The notes beneath the pieces are model-generated. The model was not told the DNA's origin. It saw only the letters and a program-made list of their open reading frames with translations, and did no database searches. DNA of 64,000 nucleotides from Undaria pinnatifida (Eukaryota; Sar; Phaeophyceae; Laminariales; Alariaceae): contig JABAKD010000023.1 in the NCBI GenBank assembly GCA_012845835.1, positions 4,478,200 through 4,542,199 of the forward strand, written 5' to 3'. Shown here piece by piece: positions 21,666 through 32,938 of the stretch (positions are counted from its first letter, which is position 1; every line of letters begins with the position of its first letter). The translations under genes were made by a program, and so were the position numbers.

Positions 21666-24600
21666 CTGTCGGCAAACTCTGCACCAAAACGCTCACAGGG
21701 CACGATTTTTCGAACATGTCGTGGTAGATGTCGACGTCAAGGCCTCGAGCAGGCGCTCCGGTGCTGAGCGCGCGGATCCCCGAAGCCGGCAGTTGCAAGC
21801 GAGACGGGGGCACACCTTCGCGTAGAAACTGCGTGTAAAGGAGATCAAAGGCGGTAGAGATCCGCAGACTTGAACGTGATCAGGTCGGGCGGCGAACTAA
21901 GATGGGCATATTTTGCGATCAGTAACGGTACTGCTGCTGTGCACACATCCGGGGACACAATGAAAACATCCCCGTGTTCCCAAGTACGCATATAACCCAT
22001 CTTAGGGAGGAGGATAGTATGTCGTCCCCAATAATAACAATTCCTGCTGTACGTGTATATATGAATGACGTGAACGTGCGTAAAATGGACCCACTCCAAG
22101 ACGTGCGTATATCATCCACATGCAACAGCGGTGGATTTTATTACCAGCAGCATACCCTAGGAATATTACCTACTTGTTACCTAGGGGGAGTCGATGGCAT
22201 CCCGAGAAAAAACGCGCGTGGTGACAATAGAAACCCCAATAAGAGACACTGCTCAAATGTCCCCGTCAAGCTATGCCTCTGGGACATTTGGAAAACCCCA
22301 CACCCAGGGGCTGAAAAACAAAAACAAGCACTCCATGCCTGAAAATCGATGTTCCGATCTCCCCTGCCTGCCGAGTTTTCGGGGCGAAGCGTCTTTTATC
22401 GTCGGGGATCGCGGGGCCTGCTGTTAAGGAGGGGGGTTGGCAAGATTATGTGGTATCGGCAGGTCTCATGGAGGTCAGGTGCATGTAGTGGTCGCATCGT
22501 TTACGGTAAACGCAATCAAACTACATCGACGAAACGACGCCGTCACTACAGCGTGAGCCTATTATGGGCGATATTCAAGTTATGGCTTATCGCATGGGGT
22601 CAGTAGAGAGCGGTTTCCGGGTTTCAGTACTTGGGCTTTTCGCTGGTTTGCTAACGTATCCGTCGTCTTCAGCACACCAGCCAGCTCTCGCATAATAGCC
22701 TAGGGGGTATGATACGTACCGTATAGCGCGCAAGGAAACACAGCATCTCGGCCGAATGTCCAAGCTGATTTTCTGAACGATAGCTGTCTGCTGTGCGATC
22801 GAAATTCTGGGGTCCACATTCTGGCGTCCAGGTTGTGAGCTTCAGATTTTGACCAGATCGGATCTGATTGTCGGCTTTGTATTTTGCGGATCGAACCTGT
22901 CTTCTTACGCAAACATCTTGTGTTGAGTCGCAAACGATCGTGCGTCCAGAGGATCAAGATAACGCCGAGCAATTGTTGTGGCCTTGCTCAGCGAGGAATT
23001 GCACCGTTTGCGATGCACTTGGCGTCGGACCCCAAGCGTCATAGCCCTCGCTGACTGCCTCTACTCTGGCGGCGAAAAAACGCCCCTAGTGTGCTCAACC
23101 TGTCTTCGTGCATTGTACTTTGACACAACGAGGCATCCGATCCCAGCAGGCTGACTGACTGATTTTTGCTTATGGTGCTGCTGTGGCCTACAAGTATATA
23201 TATATATCAACGGAGAGGCGCGGGCGGAATGCGCGTTTCTCGGTCGCTTGATCCGGGCCCGCACCAGCCGACTATAGTCTGGGTGTGGAGAGTGGCGCCG
23301 ACAGCCGACTGCGCGCCAAGGGCGAAGCGACGCCGCTCCGTCATCATCCAACTAACCTATCGTTCTGCTGCTGATTGCGTTGATGTTGGTCGCATCTTGA
23401 ACTAAAGACCATGCCTCCTTTTTATTCTATCATCTGACGACGTGCGCTGCCGATTTTTCAAACCAGTAAATATCATGTCAGCGTGTGCGCATTCAGACTG
23501 CATGAGCAGATGCACTAGTTCTTGGTATCATAAAACATCGTTCTGAACCTCGAATTCGGACGGAATAGGGAAAGTCGAAAACGCCGAACGATGTGCCTAT
23601 TGAAGTATCTCGAAGGAAAGTATTTCCAGCGTCACCATGTTCGTGTGTGTATGCTTCCACCTGGTTCACACAAAATCGTTTCAGAAAAAGCTTCGGGGGG
23701 GAAGTCGTGCTAGCTTTCTTATTTTACCGGTGTTTGGTGTTTCACAACTGTTGTGTTGTTAAACTTTACGGCTCGAGTACTCGTGGTGTTCACGGTGATT
23801 ATCGCGGGGCTTGCTGTCCATACAGCGAATCATCTATTGATAGCTTTTGAATTCCCGCATGGTACCATACCAGTGCTGGCGTAGAGTGGTGTGTTTTGGG
23901 ACTGTGCAGGGAAAATATGACAAGTGACGAACACGCATGGAAATGATACAGCAGCAGCAACCAGGGGCACGGGGCACGCAGCACCTCGCGTGTTGTACGG
24001 CAATCAACGGGCCCAGCACTATGCATCCCGGACTGCAGGTGCAGGGGGTGGTTCCGAAACATTTCCAAAAGAGTGAGCTTCGCGGCACACGCGTACGGCA
24101 TGGTGATACTCGTATTACTCTTCGATCGTGCTAGGAGAGGAGATACCGTCTCCCCTTTCGTTTTTTGTGTTCTTCATTGATACCGACGGCGCTGTATATC
24201 GACGCGGCGGAGTAGTTTTATGTGGTATCGACGGCATGGCAACCGTCGGCAATCAGCCCACACGAGCCTGCTGTTTGGACGGCGAGCTAAGAAGTAAATA
24301 TAGGCGTATATCGCATATTGCACACAGAGTACGTCGCAAGGCCCTAACACCGAGCGTTCATTGGTATTAACGGTCACCACAGGAGCAACCACCAAAGCTT
24401 CTACCTGGCACATAGCGGTGATAGGTGTAGAGAGGTTGGGATACGCGGTAAAATGGCCAATAATTCCTTACACGCGAACGTGTTCCGTGCTTTCAATGTC
24501 AGGTGGAGCATGATGAATTTTTTGTCTTGTCCTTGTTTATATCTTCTGCCCGAAAGCGTAAAGGGCGAAAGCCTAGATGGAGCATGTGCTTGTTGGAGAG

Positions 24601-24850
24601 TTTTGACTGAAAGGAGGGAAGGGGGGGTGTGCATGTCACAGAGAATTGACTGTTGGGTGTGCAGGAGAATCCTGGATTGCGTCCGATACGTGGTGTGAAT
24701 TTCACGAGGTTCCCTTATTCCTTTCGGGTGAAGCAATGTCGCAAAATGTCCGATCTTATTTTCTGGGCATCTTGTCCACCCCTTGTACTATCAGCCCAGC
24801 CCTTTTCGTTTGCGTTTGTCGGCGATGTGGCACGATTTTTCGGGACACCC

Positions 24851-24906
24851 AACGAGTTTCGCGTCACGCGTGTGACTCAACGAGTTTCGCGTCACGCGTG
24901 TGACTC
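24851..24906. repeat. Perfect 28-bp tandem duplication
   Basis: 'aacgagtttcgcgtcacgcg' plus 'tgtgactc' starts at 24851 and again at 24879. The unit contains the palindrome 'cacgcgtg'. Confidence 0.92.
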
Positions 24907-25360
24907 ACGGCCACCACGACCCCGGGTCGCTGGTTTTCGACGCGCGCTTCGATAGAGGTAGAACTATTTGGCTCAAACGGTTTCTGGATAGCGGTGCTTC
25001 TTCTAAACCCAACGTCGGAATTGTTATTTGTTCTGCGATAGTTTTTTCCTTGCCCCAATGAGGTTTTGGCAAGGTAAATAGCTCCTCAAGGGCAGAGTTC
25101 CACAAAAACATTGTGCACCCTCGACTATAGCATGCGTCTCTCACCCATCTAATGCCCGTCCATAATGAATACGTATTGCAACGTTGTCATCATTTCCGAA
25201 CCTCTAGACTCTGATTTGGCTGACTGTAAGACGGCCAGCCACATTATCCCTTGTCTCGGAATTACAGACTGGGACGTGCGATAAATTTTGCGTCTCCATC
25301 AAAACGAACCCGTTTGTGGCGCGACCCGTTGTGTCAATGGGTCAATCCCACTACCGCCGC

Positions 25361-25660
25361 TACTGTAGGGGGCTACCTTTCGGGGCGTTTTTTGCTTTTT
25401 GTGGCTCGGGGTTGCTCGCGCGAGTGACTCCCCTAATCTTTGCGATCTTCACCTGTCGTGCTGTTTGAGTTTCGTGAAATTATCTGCAATAAGAATGATT
25501 AGCTACACTGCGCTCAAGATATACTTAAAAAGTATCATCGCTCATGAGGTACAGAGTCGCTCGTGCGAGTGGCTCAAACCCAATACGAGTAGTAAAAATG
25601 GGGGTATCCCTCCTACCGTATGGGGGTACCCCTCCTACCGTAACTTTGGTCCTACCGTAC
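25361..25660 (+). mobile_element. MITE-B copy
   Basis: Begins 'tactgtagggggctacc', includes the palindromic core 'ctcgcgcgagtga' near 25410 and the right-hand landmark 'tacagagtcgctcgtgcgag' near 25550, and ends with 'tgggggta..cctcctaccgta', the last part duplicated. Confidence 0.7.
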
Positions 25661-25954
25661 TTTAGTTTCTCGTGTTTCTCCGTCGTCCAACCTACCTCTG
25701 ACCTTGATGAAGCCCGGCCAGCTCAGAGCCCAGCAAAGTAGTGGAATTCTCGTCGCACCTGACAGATCGGATCCCTACTAATTGCATTGTTTGCGTATTC
25801 TCCTTCAGGACGGAATGTCCGGGGTTTGTATGACCTGCATGGCTGAAAGCTCATTTTTCCGGGTGGGGGTCGGATGGTCCTACTGATCTTGAATTTGGCT
25901 CTTGAGCAATACCTGAACTACACAGACCCTGCACAATATCAACAACGACAGAGG
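25661..25954. other. Short spacer, nothing recognised
   Basis: No gene or repeat assigned between MITE-B and retroposon H. Confidence 0.3.
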
Positions 25955-26190
25955 TAGGACTTGGTACAACGGCAGCTTGCGCGAAAGGAGTAGTAACGGG
26001 GACCGCCGGGATGGACAGCTCCTGTTGTTGCTTCCAGGGGAACTGAAGGATACGCCAGCTATTGCTGGATTGTGGATGAAATTGAGTAAAATCGATACAC
26101 GGCGTGTGTATAAAAATTCGTGAAGGTGTAGTGATCTTAAGCCTTGTTTTTCCCTATGGATCCGCCGAGGCAAAAAAAAAAATCATCAAT
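25955..26190 (+). mobile_element. Retroposon H copy
   Basis: Landmarks in order: 'gtagtaacggggaccgccgg', 'gacagctcctg', 'gaaggatacgccagct', 'cgatacacggcgtgtgtat', 'ttaagccttgtttttccc', 'tggatccgccgagg', then an A-rich tail to about 26190. Copies at 45775, 50348 (minus) and 53660 share the same order. The A-rich tail of variable make-up suggests target-primed retroposition. Confidence 0.6.
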
Positions 26191-26703
26191 AAAAGATAGA
26201 AGAGTATTCTAGATTGTGATCTGTCCGACGTGTCAGTTTGTGGATACGTTAAACTCGTCTCTATTTACTGGCGATGCCATGGACACCAGGTGTGCCCAGC
26301 TCAGCCGGAAGCCTCCTCGCTAGTGTTGGGGATCAACAAATTTACGATTTGGATTTGATCCATCTATATTACTTGATTGTTTGGTTTGTATGAAGCTTCG
26401 TATGGCATACTGGAACCTTTGGATACATAGATTTTGTGACATTCTTTTATCTCGTGATTCTGAAGCCCATATGAACTATTTGGTATCCAAAAACATGTAC
26501 TTTGGTTTCTACAGGTTAAATGAGTGTTTTTTAATCCCGTGCGCTTTGTTACATGGGCATATTGTATTATTTTGCTGGATATCTTGAAGCTAAAACAGTA
26601 ATAAGATCAAGCCCCAGTTGGTTTGATTATAAACAGAACAGCAGTCGGCTTCGGCAAACAAGATTTATTTTCCAGAACCAGAACAAATATCTCCAGACTG
26701 AAA
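26191..26703. other. AT-rich single-copy stretch before copy 2
   Basis: Clearly more AT-rich than its surroundings (about 26330-26650). An open frame (26381-26587) is rich in hydrophobic and aromatic residues, but I recognise no family. It ends where the segmental duplication starts, at 'actttcattttcc'. Confidence 0.35.
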
Positions 26704-27142
26704 GAGACTTTCATTTTCCAAGCGAAATGGATGCATGACGTTTCGTGCTGATCGGTGTCAAATTCGGCCGCCTGCAGAGAGGTTTCAAGATCATTTCATT
26801 TATTTATTTTTGCGTTTAGCCGAGCACACGAGCGGCAGCAGGAGGAAGATAGCTACACCCCCGGCAGACTGTCGCTGTCTGTGCAACGAAGCACGCAGAA
26901 GTCGCAACAGTAGCAGCAGGGTGTGGCGAGAAGCTCGCATATACGAAGCAGAATCGAATATAAAAGAAGGCAGTGGCTCTGTGTCAGTGGTTGTCGGCAA
27001 TCCTTCTCGACTCCCACATCGCTGTGGGTGAGTGTAAATTCGCCTGTCAGGTACCAGATATTTCTTACGTCTAACTTCGAGTAGACACATGCTATGTTGA
27101 AGGTACTGTAGCGTTTGGTGCTGAAACGTTTTTGGACTGGCG

Positions 27143-28115
27143 GGACTCCTCACACAAAATCGTGGGGATGTCATTTTTTTGTTTTTGACAATTTTTTTAC
27201 ATACCTTAGCCGTGGGATTGTTCATCCAGTAGTGCCTTTTTTTTTCATTCAAACCAATGCTTTTGGGTAAGGTATTGAGCCCTTCAAGTTACGAGCTAAG
27301 AACAAAAACGGTGCGCCTACACCAATAGCATTCGTCAGCACACGTACGCCAGGTCGCAAAGTCGACGAGCTGCCAACCGCAGGCTTGTGCCGAGGCTGCC
27401 AGAACGACAAACCACGCAGCAGTACAGCAGCCGTGCGCGCGATGAGTAGCGCTCTAAGTACGCAATACCGCATACGATTCCCGCACGTTCGATGGCCCGT
27501 TTTGCCTCTTTTTTGTAGCTAGCCATCTCTGCGAGCCTCTTTCTTCCCACCACCCAGGACCACGGTTCTCCTCTCCTCTACGTAGGTGGCAAGCCAGCAC
27601 CGACTCTAGTCTTCGAGGGGGGAGGGGCACATCCTTGCGGCCGTTTGCTGCTGCATACGTGGTTCCCGCTCTTGCTGTTGCCGTGCTAAGCTACTGGTAT
27701 GGGCTATGCTTTGTTGATCGGGGGCGTTTGTACTTTTAGATATGTGTGAGTCAAGTCAGAGCTCTCTCTACTGCTACACTATGAATGCTGATGTATCACG
27801 TCCTATCATACGACATGGTTATTTTGGTGTTGAACAGGAACTGAAGATTCCAGAACGAGAGCCCAAAATACGTTTCATCATGTTGTACGATTGAGATCAA
27901 AATTGGAACGAAAATGTTTTTTTAGTTCTCGAGTGCTGGAGATACTTTCATCATTTGCAAAACAATAACGTTTTCCGGAACCTTCTGACAATCTTGATTA
28001 ACCTCACGATTTAGACATATGTCATTTTGTTGATTCCGAGCATAACTCTTTGCTCCGACCGCCTCCCCTGCTGACCTGCCTCAGGCGTTTCTCCGCGCAA
28101 CACTCATCGGCGATA
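27143..28115 (+). promoter_or_regulatory. Conserved upstream region of EsV-1-7 gene 2
   Basis: Aligns with 1138-2110 upstream of gene 1. It keeps the candidate 3' splice site 'ctgcctcag' near 28085, while the GC-box-like motif is degraded ('ggggaggggc'). No supported gene of its own. Confidence 0.4.
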
Positions 28116-30041
28116 ATGGGGCTTTGCTCACAGCGCCCATGCCCGCGCACAGCGAGTTTCAACGTCGCAGGCAGCAAGACAGCGGCGTACTGCAGGCAGC
28201 ATGCGGAGGACGGCATGGTTGAAGTTTTTCCCAAGCGGTGTTCGCATGACTCCTGCAGTACGCGATCGTCCTATAAGGCAAAGGGTGACGAGACGGCGGC
28301 GTACTGCAAGCGACATGCCGAGGATGGCATGGTGCCCGTATACATCAAGCGGTGCTTACATGACTCCTGCACCAAGCAACCGAGGTTCAATGTCTTGGGT
28401 AGCAGGGGGGGGTCGTTCTGCAAGCAGCACGCTGAGGAGGGTATGATTGACGTATATAACAGGCAGTGTTTACATTATCCTTGCGCCAAGCGACCAACCT
28501 TCAATGTTGATGGGGCCAAGACGGCAGTATACTGCCGGCAACATGCTGAAGACGGCATGAAAGACGTCTACAGCAAGCGGTGCTCACATGACTCTTGCGC
28601 CAAGCGACCAACCTTCAATGAGGAGGGTGCCAAGACGGGCAAATACTGCAGGCAACATGCTGAAGACGGCATGATAGACGTCTGCAGCAAGCGATGCTCG
28701 CATGTTACCTGCACCAAGCGCCCGAATTTTGATTTCAAGGGGGCCAAGACGGCAACATACTGCATGCAACATGCTAAGACTGGCATGGTCAATGTAATTT
28801 TCAAACGGTGCTTACACGATTCCTGTACCAAGCGAGCGACATTCAAATTTGAGGGTGTCAAGACGGCAACATATTGCGGGCGACATGCTGAAAACGGCAT
28901 GATAGACGTCTGTAGAAAGCGGTGTTCACGCGACTCTTGCGCCGAGCGACCAACCTTTAACTTCGAGGGGGCCAAAACAGCAACATACTGCAAGCAACAT
29001 GCTGAAGATGGCATGATAGACGTCTTTAACAAGCGGTGCTTGCATAAATATTGCACCAAGCGACCGAAATTTAACCTCGAGGATGGCAACACAGCGGGAT
29101 ACTGCATGCAACATGCCGAGTCGGGCATGGTTAGTGTCAATTCCAAGCGGTGCTCACATGATTCTTGTACTAGGCGACCGCACTTTAGCTTGGAGGGCGA
29201 CAAGACGGCAACGTACTGCAAGCAGCATGCCGAGGACGGAATGGTTTATGTCAATCGCATACGTTGCTCACACGACTCTTGCACCAAGCGACCGATCTTC
29301 AACGCCGTGGGAAGCAAAATGGCGGCGTACTGCAGGCAACATGCCCAAGATGGCATGCCTGATGCCAATCGCAACCGACCATCGCATAATCCTTGCTCCA
29401 AGCAACCAACCTTTAGAGTCGAAGCCGGCAAGACGATGGCGTACTGTAGACAACATGCTGAGAAAGGCATGGCCAATGTCATTTCCAAGAGGTGCTCGAA
29501 TGACTCTTGCACCAAGCAACCGAATTTCAATGTTGACGGCAGCAAGGCGGCCGCATACTGCAGGCCACATGCTGAAAAAGGCACGGTCAATGTAATTTCC
29601 AAGCAGCGCTCACATGACCCCTGTACAAAGCGACCGAAGGGCAACGTTGAGGGTGGCAAGACTGCAAGTCACTGCAAGAAACATGGTAAGCCCGATATGG
29701 TACAGGCCCTTGGTAGGTGTTCACAGGACTCCTGCCTTAGGCAGCCGCGGTGGGGTGTGCTGACCAGCGGCCAGGCCACTGCATGTTCCCGGCACAAGGG
29801 CGACCTCGCAGGCGGCCCTGTGATCAACTTCGAAGCAGCGTGCAAGGTCGCGGGTTGTCGGAAGCTGTCAAGGTGGGGACTGGATGGGCAACAGCCTACC
29901 CACTGCCATGATCACGGCCCGCTCCAGCACGGGCTTGTCTGTAATGCCGCAACATCTCGCAGCACGAGGCTTTGCAGTATCCCATCCTACGGTCCCGTAA
30001 GGGGGCCCTCGTTCCAAGTAAAAACTGAATGTTTCTTTTGA
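28116..30041 (+). CDS. EsV-1-7 repeat protein, gene 2 (16 repeats)
   Basis: 641 residues from the first ATG (28116). As in gene 1, the frame is open upstream without an ATG, and a splice acceptor candidate lies at about 28085. It has sixteen EsV-1-7 repeats in the same order as gene 1, repeats 1-13 at a 38-residue period. Repeats 12 and 14 again lack the first Cys (Pro, Arg). Repeat 16 keeps all three Cys and the His (CKVAGC...THCHDH), with spacing C-X15-C, so this copy looks closer to the ancestral form there. The C-terminal tail has five extra residues around TRLCSI and ends KTECFF like gene 1. By eye the proteins agree at roughly 85-90% of positions, and the only length change is 15 bases, a multiple of three. 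The predicted role is zinc-binding and intracellular; the molecular function of the family is unknown. Confidence 0.9.
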   Translation: MGLCSQRPCPRTASFNVAGSKTAAYCRQHAEDGMVEVFPKRCSHDSCSTRSSYKAKGDETAAYCKRHAEDGMVPVYIKRCLHDSCTKQPRFNVLGSRGGSFCKQHAEEGMIDVYNRQCLHYPCAKRPTFNVDGAKTAVYCRQHAEDGMKDVYSKRCSHDSCAKRPTFNEEGAKTGKYCRQHAEDGMIDVCSKRCSHVTCTKRPNFDFKGAKTATYCMQHAKTGMVNVIFKRCLHDSCTKRATFKFEGVKTATYCGRHAENGMIDVCRKRCSRDSCAERPTFNFEGAKTATYCKQHAEDGMIDVFNKRCLHKYCTKRPKFNLEDGNTAGYCMQHAESGMVSVNSKRCSHDSCTRRPHFSLEGDKTATYCKQHAEDGMVYVNRIRCSHDSCTKRPIFNAVGSKMAAYCRQHAQDGMPDANRNRPSHNPCSKQPTFRVEAGKTMAYCRQHAEKGMANVISKRCSNDSCTKQPNFNVDGSKAAAYCRPHAEKGTVNVISKQRSHDPCTKRPKGNVEGGKTASHCKKHGKPDMVQALGRCSQDSCLRQPRWGVLTSGQATACSRHKGDLAGGPVINFEAACKVAGCRKLSRWGLDGQQPTHCHDHGPLQHGLVCNAATSRSTRLCSIPSYGPVRGPSFQVKTECFF

Positions 30042-30083
30042 AAGCGTAAAAGGGATGTCACATTTTTTTTCAACATATATATA

Positions 30084-30374
30084 TTTTTTTTCACACTTTT
30101 ATGTTCCAAGTTCTGGACAAGCCGTGGTCACAGGTGTCGTCCCTTCTGCCCCCAGGGGTTCTTGCCTTCAATTTTTTTCGCGCATAGGGTTCAGCAATCC
30201 CACTGCTCGTCGATTTTTGATCGAGTGTCGCTCACTCGCGCTTTCCGCAAGTCAATTTGTGCACGAGAAAAAGTCCCAACGAAATTACACGAGTGTGCAC
30301 TCGGCGGGGCTCGAACTCACGAAACTGACCTATGCCAGGCACGAGGATAACCTGATACGCCACCGGGGCGACCG
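30084..30374 (-). mobile_element. tRNA-derived SINE, copy 1
   Basis: Read on the minus strand, the head 'cggtcgccccggtggcgtat' and 'caggttatcc' holds an A-box-like TGGCGTATCAGG. About 45 bases on, a B-box-like GAGTTCGAGCCCC follows, as in tRNA genes. The body follows and ends in an A-rich tail (T run near 30084-30091 on the plus strand). The orthologous site in copy 1 of the duplication (about 4050) is empty. The flanks 'acatat' and 'acataat' are a plausible imperfect target duplication. It is not a functional tRNA: the acceptor arm is not completed and CCA-end pairing is absent. Confidence 0.8.
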
Positions 30375-30540
30375 ACATAATACCAAGTGATGGCTCCTCA
30401 CCATAGGAATAGCGGGATACCCCATACCGTTGGCATCTCGTTTGCGCTTTCAGTTGTTTTGTTGCTGTATACCTACGTCGTGCGATTGTCCACCGGGTTG
30501 AGCGCATCATTTCTCTCTAACCCAATTTGTAGGTGAGGTA

Positions 30541-30818
30541 TAGACGCGTGCTTTGATGGGGGTAGCTAGCGCTTCTGGCTCAAGTATGTTTCTGAATGAC
30601 GGAGCTGCTTCACTCAAAAATCACCCGAACGTAATTTTTGTTTTGCAAGATAGTTTGTTGTATACCTAGGTCATGGATACATGATTTTTGTTCGTCGCGT
30701 CGCACTGTATTTTTTGTTTTTCTCGTTTTTGTTTGTGTTTGCGTGAGGTACACAGTTCCTCAAGTGAAGACCCACAGGAAACTGAGGGTACACCTCCACC
30801 GCAGCCTGCGTCTCTTAT
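30541..30818 (+). mobile_element. MITE-A copy (orthologue of 4218-4494)
   Basis: 'gacgcgtgctttgatggggg' at the start and 'gggtacacctccaccgcagc' at the end, matching the copy-1 element at the same relative place. Confidence 0.6.
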
Positions 30819-32621
30819 GATGAGTTGCATGTTGTGAGGGTGATATAGTCCGAGCATCTTTGGTGGCGGGCGATTGCGGGCGCGAACAAACAAATTCATA
30901 TTAGGCATGAAATGGCGGGCGATTGCGGGCACAAACAAACAAATTCATATCAGGCATAAAGAGTATCTAGAGTTGTGTCGCGTAGAAAGGTGATGGCGTT
31001 TTCATAGTTTTTTATGGCACACGAGAGGGCAGTTGGTGCCATCAAAACCCCATGGCAATAGACTCAGCCTGCAGGAGATGGGAGGCCATTCTGATGCCAC
31101 ATAGCTGCGCCACGTGGCTTTCCATATCTGCTGTTGTTTTCGACTGTTCCGCCGTAGTTGTTGAAATATGGCTGTTCGGATGCAGCGAAGTGCCTTTTGC
31201 GGGGACAGTCCACAAGCGGTTGTGGCTACCGTTGAGAAAGTGCCTTCAAACGAAATTTCATAAAGAATATCAAAACTAGTTAAACAATGTTTTAAGCCGG
31301 GATGGAAAACGAAGCCGTGAATTCTTTGGAACTGCGAGACTGACAACGAACCTCAGAGACGAAACGTTCGTGGTATTGCGATGTCAGATACTGGTCTGCG
31401 GATATTTAGATTTTCACAGTACGGAAGCGTTGTTGATATGTGTTTGAGGCTTCACGGCAGACTGGGGCACTGCTTCTGGTTGCAGGTCCGACTGGGGTTG
31501 GCTGTTGATTTTTGGTTTGCGGGGTGTTGGTTGGGACTGACATGGAAGCACGATGTTTTGTCTTTTTGTTCTACCGAGCAATGGGCGACTGAATCTAGTT
31601 GGACGCATCGTGTTTGCCGAGCAGAAGAGGGGGAGTGACTGCATACTCGCGTTCGCCGCTACCAATGAGATGTTCCTATCACGAGGAGGGAGTTCATTGG
31701 GCTCGGGTACAGAGATATCCCGTCGTATGTTATGGAGCTCGGTATTTTGTGTTGTGCGTTAGGGATACGTCAGAGATACGCGCGAGCTAGCTGAATGTTT
31801 TATGCCGAGCAGGGAGGGACGGCTTTATACTCTTCGTGCACAGCAACCATTTATTTCGTGACGTGCATGTCAATCAATCATATGTGTGTGCTAAATATAC
31901 TCGGTAACATCAAGCAAGGTGAACACAGGACTACACGTTACTATATGACGCTCTCTAATGACAGGGGTTTGTCGAGTGTCCCGATTGCTACCTGGTCCGT
32001 GAGTTGACGCGAGTTCTAGGGTATCTGATTTTCCTCCGGACTGTCCTGTTCCCGGACACCGCATGGGCGGTAATTACGACCGTATGTCAAATGTGCGGTG
32101 CTGTGCCTATCATGGATTGGCGAATACTGCTAGTGCGTGTATACCGAGGCATGATTTGAGCGATCGGTGTTGTGTTATTTGGTCTTGATATGCATTGATA
32201 TAGTACCGACAATACATTCCAGAGGGGTAAGAATAGTGGAGTTTAAGTTGGAGTTATGCTTGAAGGCGAACAAGCATTGGTATAGTAACGGTAACACATT
32301 TAAGAGGGCTAAGAATAGTGGTGTTTTAGTTGGGCTGATACTTTAATAAGAACAATGCATGCAAAGCTACTTGTCGGAGGTCTACCGCTGTTGGAGTTGT
32401 GACGTGTGCTGGTGCTTGGTGCTTGGTGCATTGATTTTTTCTAGGATGCAGACACGCGTTACGCTTTCGTGTCTGGAAGTGGAGTGTGGCCAACGGGGAG
32501 TTTGAGATTTCCCACGTGCGTCAGCAGAGTAACATGTTGATTACCTCACCAAACAGCTGCATACAGAGGCACTATGACGTTTGCATTCGCTCATGGAGAG
32601 TATCTAGCAGGGGGACTGGGT
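30819..32621. other. Non-coding flank inside the duplication
   Basis: Aligns with about 4495-6570. A 52-bp local tandem duplication ('ggcgggcgattgcgggc...aaattcatat.aggcat') lies at 30887-30960. The junction 'gaggcttc|acggcagac' near 31450 marks the 359-base difference from copy 1. No gene. Confidence 0.5.
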
Positions 32622-32938
32622 ATTTTTTTTTTCTTTTTTCTTTCTCACACTTTTACTTTCCAGCTTCTGGACAAGCCGTGGTCACAGGTGTCGTCCCTTC
32701 TCCCCCCCGGTTCTTGCCTTCAATTTTTATCGCGCATAGGGTTCAGCAGTCCCACTGCTCGTCGATTTTTCACCAAGTAAGTGTTGCTAACTCACGCTCT
32801 CGCGCTTTCCGCAAGTCAATTTGTGCACAAGAAAAAGTCTCAACGAATTTATGCGCGTATGCACTCGGCGGGGCTCGAACTCACGAAATTGACCTATACC
32901 AGGCTCGAGGATAACCTGATACGCCACCGGGGCGACCG
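32622..32938 (-). mobile_element. tRNA-derived SINE, copy 2
   Basis: Same family as 30084-30374. On the minus strand it has the tRNA-like head with A-box and B-box-like motifs, then the conserved body (complement of 'ctggacaagccgtggtcaca' near 32665) and an A-rich tail (T-rich 32622-32645). The matching place in copy 1 ('gcagggggg|ctgctagagttcg', about 6570) is uninterrupted. The flanks share a 'gggt.t' core. Confidence 0.82.

Larger units (their letters stand above)
21101..25360. other. Stretch without a recognisable gene
   Basis: Short overlapping frames on both strands only. It contains two small tandem duplications (21520-21665 and 24851-24906) and a (TA) run near 23196. I recognise no protein motif, RNA gene or transposon end here. 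Confidence 0.4.

Noticed and set aside
30300-30374. tRNA gene
   Set aside because: A-box and B-box-like motifs are present, but the acceptor stem is not complementary and the sequence continues into a dispersed body with an A-rich tail, so it is a SINE head.
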